Of a DNA stretch of 64,000 nt, positions 45,336-59,147 are shown in pieces (the stretch's first letter is position 1; each line of letters begins with the position of its first letter). The notes beneath the pieces are model-generated. The model worked only from the letters and a program-made list of their open reading frames with translations, did no database searches and had not been told where the DNA came from. The position numbers and the translations under genes were made by a program. Origin of the DNA: Sanguinoderma infundibulare. Its lineage: Eukaryota > Basidiomycota > Agaricomycetes > Polyporales > Polyporaceae. Where the stretch lies: the NCBI GenBank assembly GCA_032821775.1, contig JAVLRN010000016.1, positions 535,932 to 599,931 on the forward strand. Direction: 5' to 3'.

Positions 45336-46137
45336 ATTCATCATTACGCTCGCGGACTGGTACCATGTCACCGTCGCGGCCTACGCATCTTCCGCCGTCA
45401 GTGTTATGTCTTCAGCGTTCACGAGCACATTTTGACACTAGCGCGACCTGCAGGAAGCCGGACTCCAACCTGATCAACGGCATGGGACGCTGGTGGGAGA
45501 ACCCGACATCGGAGCTGGCAGTCATCCGGGTGACGCAAGGAACGCGGTGTGTGTCATTTCTTGATCTTCCGGTCCCCAAATCATCTGATCATGGGCCATA
45601 TTCTCTCCAGCTACCGGTTCCGCCTCGTCAGTATCTCCTGCGATCCCAACTACAAATTCTCAATCGCGGGGCACTCGATGACAGTCATCGAGGCTGACGG
45701 CCAGAACACCGTCCCGCTCACTATCTATGAGATCCAGATTCTCGCGGCTCAGCGGTACTCGTTCGTTGTGAGCTCGCATCGTCTATCTCCAGGCTTCATT
45801 TGGGGCTCACTTTTCGCCTGGATTCCGGCAGCTGGAAGCGAACCCGGAGCTCAAGAACTAGTCGATCCGCGCTCTCCCGAACACCATGTTGGACACCAGT
45901 GCGCTTGGTTTTGCAAACGGGATCAACTCTGCTATTCTGCGCTACGAGGGCGCGCCGGAAGAGGAGCCCCCATTGACCCCCTCTTCGAGTATAACTTGCA
46001 CCCCTTGACGCACCCTGCCGCGGTATGTACCGTCTTGCCTGCAATCCTCGACATGTGCTGATTGACGCTGCGCCACACAGCCTGGGGAACCTTATGTTGG
46101 CGGCGTGGACCTCGCTCTGAATCTCGTGCCCGGTTTC
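45336..46137 (+). pseudogene. Truncated laccase relic, unit 3
   Basis: Same extent and frameshift as the unit 2 relic. In the 45662-45684 stretch it carries the unit 1 type sequence. Confidence 0.85.
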
Positions 46138-46220
46138 GTACGTGTTCTTGTTCTACATCCTAGGCATGCGGACTACTCATCGAGCAAGCTATAGAACAAT
46201 AGGGTGTCCCCCGGCATAAG

Positions 46221-48009
46221 TTATTTGGTACGTAATCCATTAGGCCTGTTTGGTACGGTGATCAACGAGTTAACAAGCATCCAGTCTGAGTCAGCACGAC
46301 TCTCGGCGCGCGCATGCGCAACTTGGTACGTACGTCATCTGGATGTTCGCGCTTCTCGGGGATTGTAATATCTCGACGGGCGTCGACCGGGGTGTGATGG
46401 CGTCAAGTACATGCTTGGTACCCCATTCTTCTGTTAGTGTGGCGAACACTTATCACGGTCTGTTAACAAGACTTTCGTAGCTCTTCTTGGTGTGCAACTT
46501 GATACCGCGTCCGCCCGGAACTCCATCAAGGAGCTCGTGTGGTACTGCGCCATTTGCTTGGGAGTACCTGGATATGGTACATTCTCACTTCTGTCGCATT
46601 CAAGTCCCGCACCATGCACTGACCGAAAGCGGGAAAACGGTGCACGCACGAGGAAAGAGATGCACAGCAGGGAAGCAACGAGCGGAGGCGCGCGAGTGCT
46701 GTACAGAGCTCGCAAAGGCCAGCCAGCATCGACTGGGTCCTCATGTCCAGGGCGCGATCCCATCAAGGACACGACTTGGTACGTTGTTCTTCGGATCGCT
46801 TTGGAGCGCGTTATTGCGGATGCTTACCGCGGCAATCATGAATAGGCGTGTTGGAGAAGGACTTGACTACATTGATCCAGGTCGCGACCTTCAAGCAGCC
46901 GTCGTGCATCGAAGACGGTTAGTGGATCAACCTCGTGATCAAACTCACGTCGAGATGGACGCTCATCATCGTTGTTTTCCAGAGGATCCGATCTATGATC
47001 ACAAGCTCGCACCAGAGGATGTGCTCGGCCTCAACCACGCAGACAAGTCCGGGAAGACATGCACAGGGGCAGGCGAGATGGCCATCATCATCGCATTTCG
47101 AGCGAGCAATCGCACCAAGTGCACTCTTGGTAAGTTGTTCTTCCGATCGCGTGTGAGCGCGTGTTCACGATGCTTACTCGAGTCTGTCAACAGAACATTC
47201 ACGCATCTTGGTACCGCCTCCGCTCATTGGGAAGTGCATGACAGAGTATCTGAACATGGTACGTTCTCGCTCGTGTGATTCTCCTCAAACCTTCGCAGAA
47301 CGACGATCTCCACTCGCCCATGGACGATGTCGGCCACTTCCGGTATTCCTCCACACAGCACCATTCGCGCGCGATCCCATTTCTCAACATTTCCAAACTG
47401 AAAACCGAGGGAGCGAGCTTGGTACATTATCATTTGAGCTGGTTTGGTACTGCAGCTGACGTATTTCTGGGCATGCGCGCTGAACAGAACTAAAATGAAA
47501 GCAGGAAATCAGTGCACGCACGACAAAAGAGATGCACAGCAGGGAAGCAATGAGCAGAGGCGCGCGAGTGCTGTACAGAGCTCGCAAAGGCCACCCAGCA
47601 TCGTTGGAGTCCTCGTGTCGAGGGCGAGATCCCATCAAGGACACGCTTGGTACGTTGTTCTTCGGATCGCTTCGGAGCACGTCGTCGCGAACACTTACCG
47701 CGGCCTGTCAACAGAACATTCGTAGCTTTGGGCACGCATCTTGGTACCGCGTCCGCCCGGAACAGAATTGTACTGCGCTGTTTGCTTGCAGAGTATCCGA
47801 ACATGGTACGTCCTCGAACGAGTCTCGTGCGGTGCGCTGAAGTCGATTCGAATTGTCAGGCCTTCGGGTGCGAATGTCGAACATTCACAGTATGGACACT
47901 TGGTACCGTCTCTGCTCGCACATGGACGACGTCGGCCACTTCCGGTATTCCTCCCTACATGACCACTGACAATCTCCCAACTGAAAACCGCGGAAGCGAC
48001 ACCCCAGGG
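46221..48009. repeat. Degenerate internal repeats with intron-like modules, unit 3
   Basis: Counterpart at exactly +10,743 bp from unit 2, with the same 145-bp deletion. No difference from unit 2 was seen in the open frames compared. Confidence 0.6.
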
Positions 48010-48269
48010 TGAGCTAGTTTATGAGCCAGCCTGGGGCCGCGCATCTCAACATCCTCAGGCTCTCCTGCGCACAATGCGCGGCCTCACGAGTCGATTGGGT
48101 GGTGATTCCCGGGAGTACATAGCGTGTATATACGAGTGGTGTGCTATGTCTAGCATAGCTCCAATGAAATACGTCGTTTTCGTTGAACTCCCTGATGTGC
48201 GAATTGAGTGCCCTTGTACCCGAAACATGTCCTCCTGTCCCTCAGACGCCTATACCATAGCACAGAGGC

Positions 48270-48329
48270 CTCCTACTGTGCTATAGTCCCTAAAACATGC
48301 TCCTACTGTGCTATATTCCCTGAAACATG
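48270..48329. repeat. 30-bp minisatellite, two units, unit 3
   Basis: Same two-unit form as unit 2. Confidence 0.8.
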
Positions 48330-48404
48330 CCCTATCATAGCCGTTCTACTTGGTACTCCCGTCGACGCTTGCCGCACTTGGCCACACTCTACTCGACGCC
48401 TCGG

Positions 48405-51185
48405 CTATCCCACTGCGCGCACAGCCACAAACTCGGATGAACGAAATATATTCCTGGCGGCAGATCTACACGCAGCCACGACGTCTTCCTCCTCTTCCGT
48501 CGCCGGTGCGGGTCGCGCGCGACTGGTGCGCGGCTTTTTGGCGGACGGTGAGCGGTCTGCCGCTTTCGCTCCTTTGCGCCCTCTCTTCGTTTCACCACGG
48601 GCTCCCGTCCCCTCGCTATCTCCTTCCCGAAAAGCGTCCGCGGCGACCTCTCCAGACCCAGCGTTTGTCGGAATAGAGCCTGGATCCAAATCCATCTCTG
48701 AAGCCTTGCGCTTGCCACTTGCGCGCGAGGTTGTCGCCATCCGTGGCGGTAGTGGCGCCGCGCGCCGCTCGCCCTCGCCTTCACCGCTCTCGCTGCCTGT
48801 CTCGACATCGCCTGCGGGAACGGCAGGATCTGGGTCTAGGTCCGTCGCGACGTCGTCGAGCTCCGCAGCGGCGCGCGCCTGCATGTCCTGCGACGGGGCC
48901 GGCAGCTCGATGCCCTTGTGTTGCGCGCGCCGTATGACGTCCGCGCGGCGCTGCACAGGATGCGGCAGCTGGCTGCTCCCCGCCTGACTCGATCCTCCGC
49001 CCGCCTCGTCATGCTCGTACTGGCTTGCCGGAAAGACGAACATCTCCGGCGAGTCTGCGTCCTCCGCGGCGACATGCGGAGGCGTTGCAGCGCTGCCGCC
49101 TTCGGGAATGGCTGGGAGAGCCTGAGCTTGCGCGGCCTGGGATCGGGTGTCCATGCCGATGTCTGCTATGCTCATGCGGCTCAGCGCGACGCCACTGGCG
49201 CTGCCAACTGAGCGCACGGAGCGCATGGACATGTCCAGTGCTGCAGACGCCGCTTGGGAGTCGAATTGGGTTTCTGGGGGCAGGCTGGCGAACTCCTCGT
49301 CTTGCTCTTGGGAGGGTTGGGTGTTCGCGGGCGGGTCGTCGGGCGCGGCGTGTATGGCCGCTTGTTCTGCGAGCCACGGATGGCCGCGCGCGTCCGTGAG
49401 CGTCATGCGCGTTGACGGATCGTAGTCCATCAGCTGGCGCATGAAGTCTTCGCCTGTCGGGAGCGCCCCATGAGATCACGCCCGAAAGAGACACGGGGCG
49501 CGAGATATACTGACCGCATTCGCTGACGTTGATCGGTTCCTTGTGGAGGACAGTCCACTCGACTTTGCGGTTGGCGACCACGGTCGCGATATCGGTACCC
49601 TCCGGGAACTCTACAAAAGGCGTGCAACTCGTGAGCCTGTAACGAGCGAGCAGCGGGTCAATGAGAATCGGCGAGGGCGGCGAGGGCGAGCATCAGTTAA
49701 GCAGAAACCATACAATGCGAAAACGATCACGCCGACGCTCCAGCTGTCTACAACCTGGTCGTAGCCATCGTTCCCCTTGACGACCTCCGGGGCGAGGTAT
49801 TCCGGTGTTCCGCACATCGTCTGAAGAGCGATGAGATCAAGGCGGGTTGGACGTCGGCGCAGAAAGGAACGCACATGGAGGAATGTATGGCTGTCCACCA
49901 TCTTCGCCAGACCAAAGTCCGCGATCTTCACGATGGGAGGCTTGTCATCCGTCAGCAGGATGTTGTCGGGTTTGAGGTCGCGGTGCGTGATGCCCATATC
50001 GTGCACATACTGTAAGAAAGGGTGAGCGGGAGGCAGAAAAATAGAGAGGTACGGAGGCATTACGTGGAGGGCCTCGCAAATCTGGTAGGCGAAGTACTGG
50101 ACTTCCTGCTCCGCTGCCACGGTAATCAGTTGGCGATAAATCTGCCAGATGAGTCGGAAAGAGTTGCGCACGCAATGCACCGCATTTGTGGAGGTAGCCC
50201 AAGAGGTCGCCGCCTTTAACGTATTCCATCACCAGAGCTACAGAGGCCCAGCATTCAGCACTGACTCAGCGCTTGGATTCAGACGAGGCCATACGCACAC
50301 ATGCTGTTCGGTTCTATGAATACATCCTTGTACCTGCAGATATTGGGATGATGGAGACGCTTCATAATGTCGATCTCCCGGAGAAGAGCTTTCTGTTGAA
50401 TATCGCGCCGATCTCCGAGTAGTCCCTGGCGAAGCCTGTTCTTCTGGAAGATCTTCACCGCGTACCACTCACCCTCTGTTCTGTGAAGGGCCTTGACTAC
50501 AGTCGCGAACGACCCCTTTCCGAGGACGTGTTGGATATCATAGCACTCGTCCAGACTATCCGCTGGTGCTCCTTGTATCCTCCTCCGGAAGATGAAGCCT
50601 GCAAGCGTGGTGAATTCGTATTTCCGAACGACCGCGTAGACTAACGTACGGTAGTCTTCGTGTGCGGTCTCGATGGGCCGCGCGAGATAGCTGCCAAAGG
50701 CAATCTCATTGCCGTCGTGGAGAATACGGGTTTGACGTTTTCCGGGTTCCGAAATCCTTTCGCCGTTGATCTACGGTGGATCAGTATCAACCGGATCGAA
50801 CCCCTGAGATGTGCGCTCACGAAGGTGCCGTTGCTGGAGAGGTCTGTGACGGTGACAGCGGATTTCGATAGGTCTTCGACTCCGTCCCATTGAAAGATGC
50901 AATGCTTGCTACCTGGACAGGTCCGTTATTGAATAACTGGGCTCGAGACAAACCACGCCACTTACTAACGATCAAACAGTTGGGGAACTGGATGTCGTTG
51001 CGCGGTGCTCGACCGACGGTGTACTTTGTCTTGAGCTTGTTGAAGTTGATGCGAGCGACGTTGGGGTTGTTGGCATTGCAAGGAATGAGAAAGCCCCACA
51101 AGCTAGTGTCCTCGACATAGTGGTGCTGAGAAGCTAGTTGGGTTTGGGTGGGAGCCTGAGTCGACTGAGTAACGCCGTCTGCCAT
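48405..51185 (-). CDS. CDS1: Chk2/Cds1-type checkpoint kinase, copy 4
   Basis: Lies exactly 10,743 bp from copy 3, with the same exon pattern (first exon 51185-50966, last exon 49453-48405). Where I compared them the encoded protein is identical to copy 3, including the spacer-derived C-terminus. Complete and apparently functional: SQ/TQ cluster, [14 protein letters not shown] and [12 protein letters not shown] all present. Confidence 0.9.
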
Positions 51186-52082
51186 CACCCTGCAATAGGA
51201 ACGGACGTGTTGTAGAAGTCTCCGCGGGCAAGCAGGTCAGTCGAGCGAGTGGCGTTGCAGAGCGGGGGAGGGAGAGGCGTTGACAGGCAGCTCACAGACA
51301 GCTTCTTTGCCGAGCCGCGTGGCACAACGGAGTCTCAAAAGAACAATGCCAGCCAGAATGGGCGAGCGAGGACGAGGAATAGAGAGTGATTGCGTCCTAG
51401 GAGAGGTGTACTCGTGGTTTGGCAAGAATCCATGCACAGCCCTGTGTTACTGCGAGATGTTGGAGATCGAACCTATGTACACCCCGGCTCCCCTTTCCGC
51501 CTGCTGGGTTCTGGCGGAGTTGAGCGGGACTTGATCCGCCGGTGACGCAGCAGTGGAGGAACGGAAATCCAAAATGAAAGCTTCAAGTTCGACCTGTAGA
51601 ATCAAGGTTTGTCAAACACATCAATGGTTGTTTCCGATGGTTTCCATCGACTGCGACGATCTCTGAGCAGTACAAACTTCGGGCTCAGGCTCTCTGCACG
51701 GTTTCACCATCTGCACAGCCACAGCGCGCGACGCGATCTGTGCCCATCTCCGCGTCCGCGTCTTCTCCGAGTCTCTCTCCGACCGTGTCTCTCACCTCTC
51801 TTCCTCCAACCTCGCTCTCGCTCGTTGTTGGCGTCGGACGCGTCGTGCCACTCGATCGCCCTCGCAATGCCGTCCCCGACCGCTCTCTGAATCGCTTTGT
51901 CCCGTCTCCGTGTTCTCTGCTCGACTCGACTCCCGTGCACGGCTCGACGCCGCGCATATATCCGCTCCGTCACCAGCATAAACCGATCTACAACGTCCTA
52001 GCCGACTCCGTCCGGGCCCTAACCTCTCCGCCGTCATTCTACCGGTCGTCCTCTGCCTGCCGACGCTGCCCATCCCCACCTT

Positions 52083-53193
52083 ATGCCTTCCCCCGCCTCC
52101 TACGTCCTAACCGCAACCGGCTGCGAACGCCGTCACCTCGCGGACATCCTCGAGCTCAAGTACCTCATGTCCGTCCCACAGCGTCCGGACGCACAGGCCT
52201 TGGCTGACCACGCCATCCGGAACCCGACGCTGCTGTTCACATAGTACGCGACCGCCATGCAGACCGTCGACGTGCTCGACAACATCCTTGAGGTGTTCGA
52301 GGTGAGCACCCCCTTTGCTCACTGTGCCTGCTCTGACGCTGATCATTGTCCGACGCGCGTGCAGCCGTTGCTCGCTAACTTCCGTACTACTTCTCAGCTC
52401 ATGGACGTCTCCGGATTCCGGATTCCCCTCCCCCAATAATGAACGCCATTCTATGCCCGAACGCGAACTCCATGCCCACTTGCGCCAGCACCACCCGCCG
52501 CCCTCCGTTCCCGCTCGTCCTGCCCCACCGGTCGCCCACCCAGGATCACCAAAGCGTCCCCGCACAGCAAATGTCGGTCCAACCCTCCGCACCGGCCGAA
52601 ACAACAGCAAGACGTGGACTGCGCCCACGAAACCGACACCGCCATCGAGGCCGACGCAAAGTTTACCGGACGCGCGCCGTCTACGTGTTGTAGAGAGGTG
52701 TGTATTACAGCACAAGTGCACAAGCACAATACGAGACGGTCTAATCAAAGTCCAGATCCTCGGGAAATAACGCCGGAGACCGAAGAACAAACTAGACAGC
52801 GCGCGCAGCGGCGACCCCCCCGCCCCCCTCTCATCTTCGCTCACCAAAAGCGCCACCGACGCTCCTTCCGGTTGTTCGGCCCTGCGCACAATGCGGATGC
52901 GGAGACCGTCAGCACAACACGAACCACTGACCAGACCGACAGAAGGGATGACGACGTACCGAAGAAGCTCGCGCGGGGTGCCCGTCAGCCCCAGTAGGAC
53001 GGTGGAGAAGAGCCACTGCGGAGCGGGCCCCGTCCAACATGGTCATGGTGAGCGTCGTCCGGGTTGGGTTGTTCAGCTCACGAGACGTACCAGGACGAGG
53101 TAGAGACCGACGCGGACGCCATTCACAGACGCCATATGTCGAATGCTTAGTTGCGGCGGATGCTTCGATAACGGGTTTCGAGGTTCGACGGAG
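52083..53193 (+). pseudogene. Degraded unrecognised gene, unit 4
   Basis: Same structure and lesions as the unit 3 copy, 10,743 bp away: in-frame TAG after LLFT, fused TVDVLDNILEVFE, and the extra block ending SLPDARRLR. Confidence 0.4.
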
Positions 53194-56078
53194 TGGCGAG
53201 TGTGCGAGGAAGAGACGTGGGGTGAGGGCAAGAGCATGAGGGCTTCAAGACCGGGCAGAGCGCGGTGCGGCGCCACTAGTTTCCCGGACGCGCGCCGTCT
53301 ACGAACCGAAATTGAGGTCAGTTTATCGCCAACACGCTCTTGTGCAATGGCTAACATACCTCTACCACGTATCGGACCGGTTCAGGGCGAGGACGTGGCG
53401 CTGGGTACAACATCGTTAGCACTACGACCTCGACAACAAGATCGTGGCGGACACGTACATTCGAGGTGGGATGAGGAGTGAGTGAGCGAGTAAAATCATT
53501 GTCAGCAAATTCGGAAGAGGAGACGGCATGGGGCGGGGCGGGCGGGTGCAACACCAGTGAGGAATGGGTCGTCTTCGTCTTCTCAACAGGTCTTTAATAC
53601 TGCGTTTCTTCAGGGGAGGCTGTTGCTCCGCTGCGAAATCAACCCACATGGCGCCGACATGCCCGCCTCCAGGCCGCGTTCTCGTCGCGATCCGCACTCG
53701 AAGCGGTATCAAGTGGAGCAGACGCCGCCGGTGCTCGGAGGCTCGAGCCAATTCCATCAATCGAATCGCCGTCGTCAACCCCCCATTCTAAGCGCGAACG
53801 TATGGTCGCGCATCATCGCATCCACAGCTCACGTCCCTGTCCCCCGCCTCGCCTCACTCCTCGATTTTCAATGGTCGACCGTTGTCCCCAATCCGCCCTT
53901 TGCCTGTCGTCGTGGATCCTGGATGATCGTATTTATCACACAGGTTGTTGCGTTCGTCCGGGCAGAATACATAGAACATGTCTTATCTTCATCGTGGCTC
54001 CGCGAGCGCACAATGCACCCACCCACTAGGCACTCGAAACATCCAGCCCCTGCAGCCCGGTCACGTCGTCTTGTGCGGTCGCGAGGCACCGCGTGCGGCC
54101 CTATAGAAGCGCAAAAATTACGGCCCACATGCGAAGACTGCGGTCGTTATGAATGGTCGCGAATTATTGTCCCATCTAGTGCTTTTGATGTACGTTGGCC
54201 GCCGCAGCCATCCCCCTGGTCCAAACCGAGGTTCTCAGGTCTTCTTCGGCGCCCGCTCGTGCCCACAGTGCACACCACCGAGCCACAGACGACGTCGAAC
54301 GATCGGAACGGACGGGACGGGACGGAAGGCGCCACCAGCACGACCTGGCGAGCGTGCGGTTCCGACGTGCTGAGTACCCAGACGCGGTGAGCCAGCTCGA
54401 ATCAGCGAGCTTCATGTTCTTAGTATGTATGCGGAGGATCTCACGGTCTGTGACGTCTGCAGGCCCGCGAGCCCAATCAATATCGCAGATCTCGGGAGCC
54501 GGTTCCCTGTTTCGAGGCTGCACAACCGCTCAGAGGATCCACAACGTTCCTGACGACACACGCGATGGTCGACCTCGCGTCCGCACATTCGGAACCTTCA
54601 TATTGACATCTTGATCTGCTACGACTCGGCGTTCCCCCACCGTCGTCAAGGGACGGTCATCGCACATTGGAATCTACGACCTCGGCGTCCGAGCGAGACG
54701 GACGTTGCGATACGCGAGACCCGCCTGGAATCTTCGGTGTTGATCTCCGGTACTGCCGCAGTTTGCGTTTCCTAACATTTCGCGTCCTCCGCTCCAGCTA
54801 GTCCTCGTCCCGTACGCACCATCCTCGCATCCTCCGCCGCTTGATCTGCTTGGTTCTCCCAACCATTCCGCATTGTGCAAACAAATTCTCCGCATCCACC
54901 AAGATCTGTGCAATTGGTATGTAATCATGTGTTTTCCGATACACTGGGCGCCGCCTGCGGGCAAAGAAGACTGCGCAAAGTCGCTGTCAGTAACAGATGG
55001 ATGCATTGTGACTGATTTGCGTCTAACCGTGATCGTCTCCATGACGCCATACCGCGGATTGGAATTCTTCTGGAATGATGCGTCCTGGGGATTGGCCAGG
55101 TCTCGCTGATTGCTGACTGTAGACTGTGTACTTTCAGGATCCCGGATGAGTAGCCCGTGCGACGAGTCCCGAAAAGAGAATGTCGGTCACGCAGGCCGCC
55201 AATCATCCTTGGATCGCACCTTCCAGACACCTCCGAGGGCCGCTCCCCCTGTCCGCCGCTGCGTAGCCCTGTGCGCGTGCCAACCTGGAACAACTCTGTG
55301 GATGCAGCCGCGTCTCAGCCGACAAGCCATCCGCGAAGCCCGCTCGTGAGCAGCGCCGTCTAACGATCCAACAGAAGAGCTCATCAAATCCATGTCGTCC
55401 ATGTCCATCGCCGAGCCTCCCGTGTCCTCGCGCACGCGGGGAAAACAGAAGCCCGCGGAAGCCGCCTCTGCGACATTGACATCCCCGTCCGAAACAGTGC
55501 CTGGTTTAGGCCAGCTGCGACGGTCGGCGCGCATTGGTGTCAAGTACGCGAGTCCATCCTCAGCCCTATGTGGCATATGGATTCTATGCGTAATCGTGCT
55601 GTTATAGTGCTGCTCCCAGTGTTCGAGGTACCTGGAACGTACGTCCGTGGATTGGACTGGCCGTAACAGTGGCAACGGTCCAGCAGCGGCCATGAATTCT
55701 CAGGTACGTGAGCATGCGCAGCATCAGATGAACCGCATTCGCGGGTAATTGATTGGGGATGCGCTGACTCAACAAATAGATGTCGCAAGATGGCTAAGCG
55801 ACAGGGCTTAGACAACTGTTTGTGCTGCTTTGGCCAGTGTCGGTCGTGAACGGGGACTTGGATCCCTTTGGCGTCTCGACACCCGTCCTTTTGTCCATCC
55901 CCGCCCCATCTCCTCGACATTCATCATGGTGCCCTTCCCCCTGCTCCCCATTCATGCCTTCCTTCGCGACAGCCATCGATTATGACTACTGCAGTGTGAC
56001 GACGGTCTCTGCATTCGGTCGCCTTATTCGACCACGGTATGCAGCTGGTACTGCCTCGACGTTCGCGATATGCTCACC
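53194..56078. other. Long block with no convincing gene, unit 4
   Basis: Essentially identical to the unit 3 block. The only difference noted is A at 53826, which matches unit 1 rather than units 2 and 3. Confidence 0.4.
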
Positions 56079-56880
56079 ATTCATCATTACGCTCGCGGAC
56101 TGGTACCATGTCACCGTCGCGGCCTACGCATCTTCCGCCGTCAGTGTTATGTCTTCAGCGTTCACGAGCACATTTTGACACTAGCGCGACCTGCAGGAAG
56201 CCGGACTCCAACCTGATCAACGGCATGGGACGCTGGTGGGAGAACCCGACATCGGAGCTGGCAGTCATCCGGGTGACGCAAGGAACGCGGTGTGTGTCAT
56301 TTCTTGATCTTCCGGTCCCCAAATCATCTGATCATGGGCCATATTCTCTCCAGCTACCGGTTCCGCCTCGTCAGTATCTCCTGCGATCCCAACTACAAAT
56401 TCTCAATCGCGGGGCACTCGATGACAGTCATCGAGGCTGACGGCCAGAACACCGTCCCGCTCACTATCTATGAGATCCAGATTCTCGCGGCTCAGCGGTA
56501 CTCGTTCGTTGTGAGCTCGCATCGTCTATCTCCAGGCTTCATTTGGGGCTCACTTTTCGCCTGGATTCCGGCAGCTGGAAGCGAACCCGGAGCTCAAGAA
56601 CTAGTCGATCCGCGCTCTCCCGAACACCATGTTGGACACCAGTGCGCTTGGTTTTGCAAACGGGATCAACTCTGCTATTCTGCGCTACGAGGGCGCGCCG
56701 GAAGAGGAGCCCCCATTGACCCCCTCTTCGAGTATAACTTGCACCCCTTGACGCACCCTGCCGCGGTATGTACCGTCTTGCCTGCAATCCTCGACATGTG
56801 CTGATTGACGCTGCGCCACACAGCCTGGGGAACCTTATGTTGGCGGCGTGGACCTCGCTCTGAATCTCGTGCCCGGTTTC
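56079..56880 (+). pseudogene. Truncated laccase relic, unit 4
   Basis: No difference from the unit 3 relic was noticed. The relic sits on the plus strand to the left of a minus-strand kinase, the same order and orientation as the intact laccase next to kinase copy 1. Confidence 0.85.
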
Positions 56881-56963
56881 GTACGTGTTCTTGTTCTACA
56901 TCCTAGGCATGCGGACTACTCATCGAGCAAGCTATAGAACAATAGGGTGTCCCCCGGCATAAG

Positions 56964-58752
56964 TTATTTGGTACGTAATCCATTAGGCCTGTTTGGTACG
57001 GTGATCAACGAGTTAACAAGCATCCAGTCTGAGTCAGCACGACTCTCGGCGCGCGCATGCGCAACTTGGTACGTACGTCATCTGGATGTTCGCGCTTCTC
57101 GGGGATTGTAATATCTCGACGGGCGTCGACCGGGGTGTGATGGCGTCAAGTACATGCTTGGTACCCCATTCTTCTGTTAGTGTGGCGAACACTTATCACG
57201 GTCTGTTAACAAGACTTTCGTAGCTCTTCTTGGTGTGCAACTTGATACCGCGTCCGCCCGGAACTCCATCAAGGAGCTCGTGTGGTACTGCGCCATTTGC
57301 TTGGGAGTACCTGGATATGGTACATTCTCACTTCTGTCGCATTCAAGTCCCGCACCATGCACTGACCGAAAGCGGGAAAACGGTGCACGCACGAGGAAAG
57401 AGATGCACAGCAGGGAAGCAACGAGCGGAGGCGCGCGAGTGCTGTACAGAGCTCGCAAAGGCCAGCCAGCATCGACTGGGTCCTCATGTCCAGGGCGCGA
57501 TCCCATCAAGGACACGACTTGGTACGTTGTTCTTCGGATCGCTTTGGAGCGCGTTATTGCGGATGCTTACCGCGGCAATCATGAATAGGCGTGTTGGAGA
57601 AGGACTTGACTACATTGATCCAGGTCGCGACCTTCAAGCAGCCGTCGTGCATCGAAGACGGTTAGTGGATCAACCTCGTGATCAAACTCACGTCGAGATG
57701 GACGCTCATCATCGTTGTTTTCCAGAGGATCCGATCTATGATCACAAGCTCGCACCAGAGGATGTGCTCGGCCTCAACCACGCAGACAAGTCCGGGAAGA
57801 CATGCACAGGGGCAGGCGAGATGGCCATCATCATCGCATTTCGAGCGAGCAATCGCACCAAGTGCACTCTTGGTAAGTTGTTCTTCCGATCGCGTGTGAG
57901 CGCGTGTTCACGATGCTTACTCGAGTCTGTCAACAGAACATTCACGCATCTTGGTACCGCCTCCGCTCATTGGGAAGTGCATGACAGAGTATCTGAACAT
58001 GGTACGTTCTCGCTCGTGTGATTCTCCTCAAACCTTCGCAGAACGACGATCTCCACTCGCCCATGGACGATGTCGGCCACTTCCGGTATTCCTCCACACA
58101 GCACCATTCGCGCGCGATCCCATTTCTCAACATTTCCAAACTGAAAACCGAGGGAGCGAGCTTGGTACATTATCATTTGAGCTGGTTTGGTACTGCAGCT
58201 GACGTATTTCTGGGCATGCGCGCTGAACAGAACTAAAATGAAAGCAGGAAATCAGTGCACGCACGACAAAAGAGATGCACAGCAGGGAAGCAATGAGCAG
58301 AGGCGCGCGAGTGCTGTACAGAGCTCGCAAAGGCCACCCAGCATCGTTGGAGTCCTCGTGTCGAGGGCGAGATCCCATCAAGGACACGCTTGGTACGTTG
58401 TTCTTCGGATCGCTTCGGAGCACGTCGTCGCGAACACTTACCGCGGCCTGTCAACAGAACATTCGTAGCTTTGGGCACGCATCTTGGTACCGCGTCCGCC
58501 CGGAACAGAATTGTACTGCGCTGTTTGCTTGCAGAGTATCCGAACATGGTACGTCCTCGAACGAGTCTCGTGCGGTGCGCTGAAGTCGATTCGAATTGTC
58601 AGGCCTTCGGGTGCGAATGTCGAACATTCACAGTATGGACACTTGGTACCGTCTCTGCTCGCACATGGACGACGTCGGCCACTTCCGGTATTCCTCCCTA
58701 CATGACCACTGACAATCTCCCAACTGAAAACCGCGGAAGCGACACCCCAGGG
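56964..58752. repeat. Degenerate internal repeats with intron-like modules, unit 4
   Basis: Counterpart at +10,743 bp from unit 3, same content. Confidence 0.6.
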
Positions 58753-59012
58753 TGAGCTAGTTTATGAGCCAGCCTGGGGCCGCGCATCTCAACATCCTCA
58801 GGCTCTCCTGCGCACAATGCGCGGCCTCACGAGTCGATTGGGTGGTGATTCCCGGGAGTACATAGCGTGTATATACGAGTGGTGTGCTATGTCTAGCATA
58901 GCTCCAATGAAATACGTCGTTTTCGTTGAACTCCCTGATGTGCGAATTGAGTGCCCTTGTACCCGAAACATGTCCTCCTGTCCCTCAGACGCCTATACCA
59001 TAGCACAGAGGC

Positions 59013-59072
59013 CTCCTACTGTGCTATAGTCCCTAAAACATGCTCCTACTGTGCTATATTCCCTGAAACATG
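59013..59072. repeat. 30-bp minisatellite, two units, unit 4
   Basis: Same two-unit form as units 2 and 3. Confidence 0.8.
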
Positions 59073-59147
59073 CCCTATCATAGCCGTTCTACTTGGTACT
59101 CCCGTCGACGCTTGCCGCACTTGGCCACACTCTACTCGACGCCTCGG

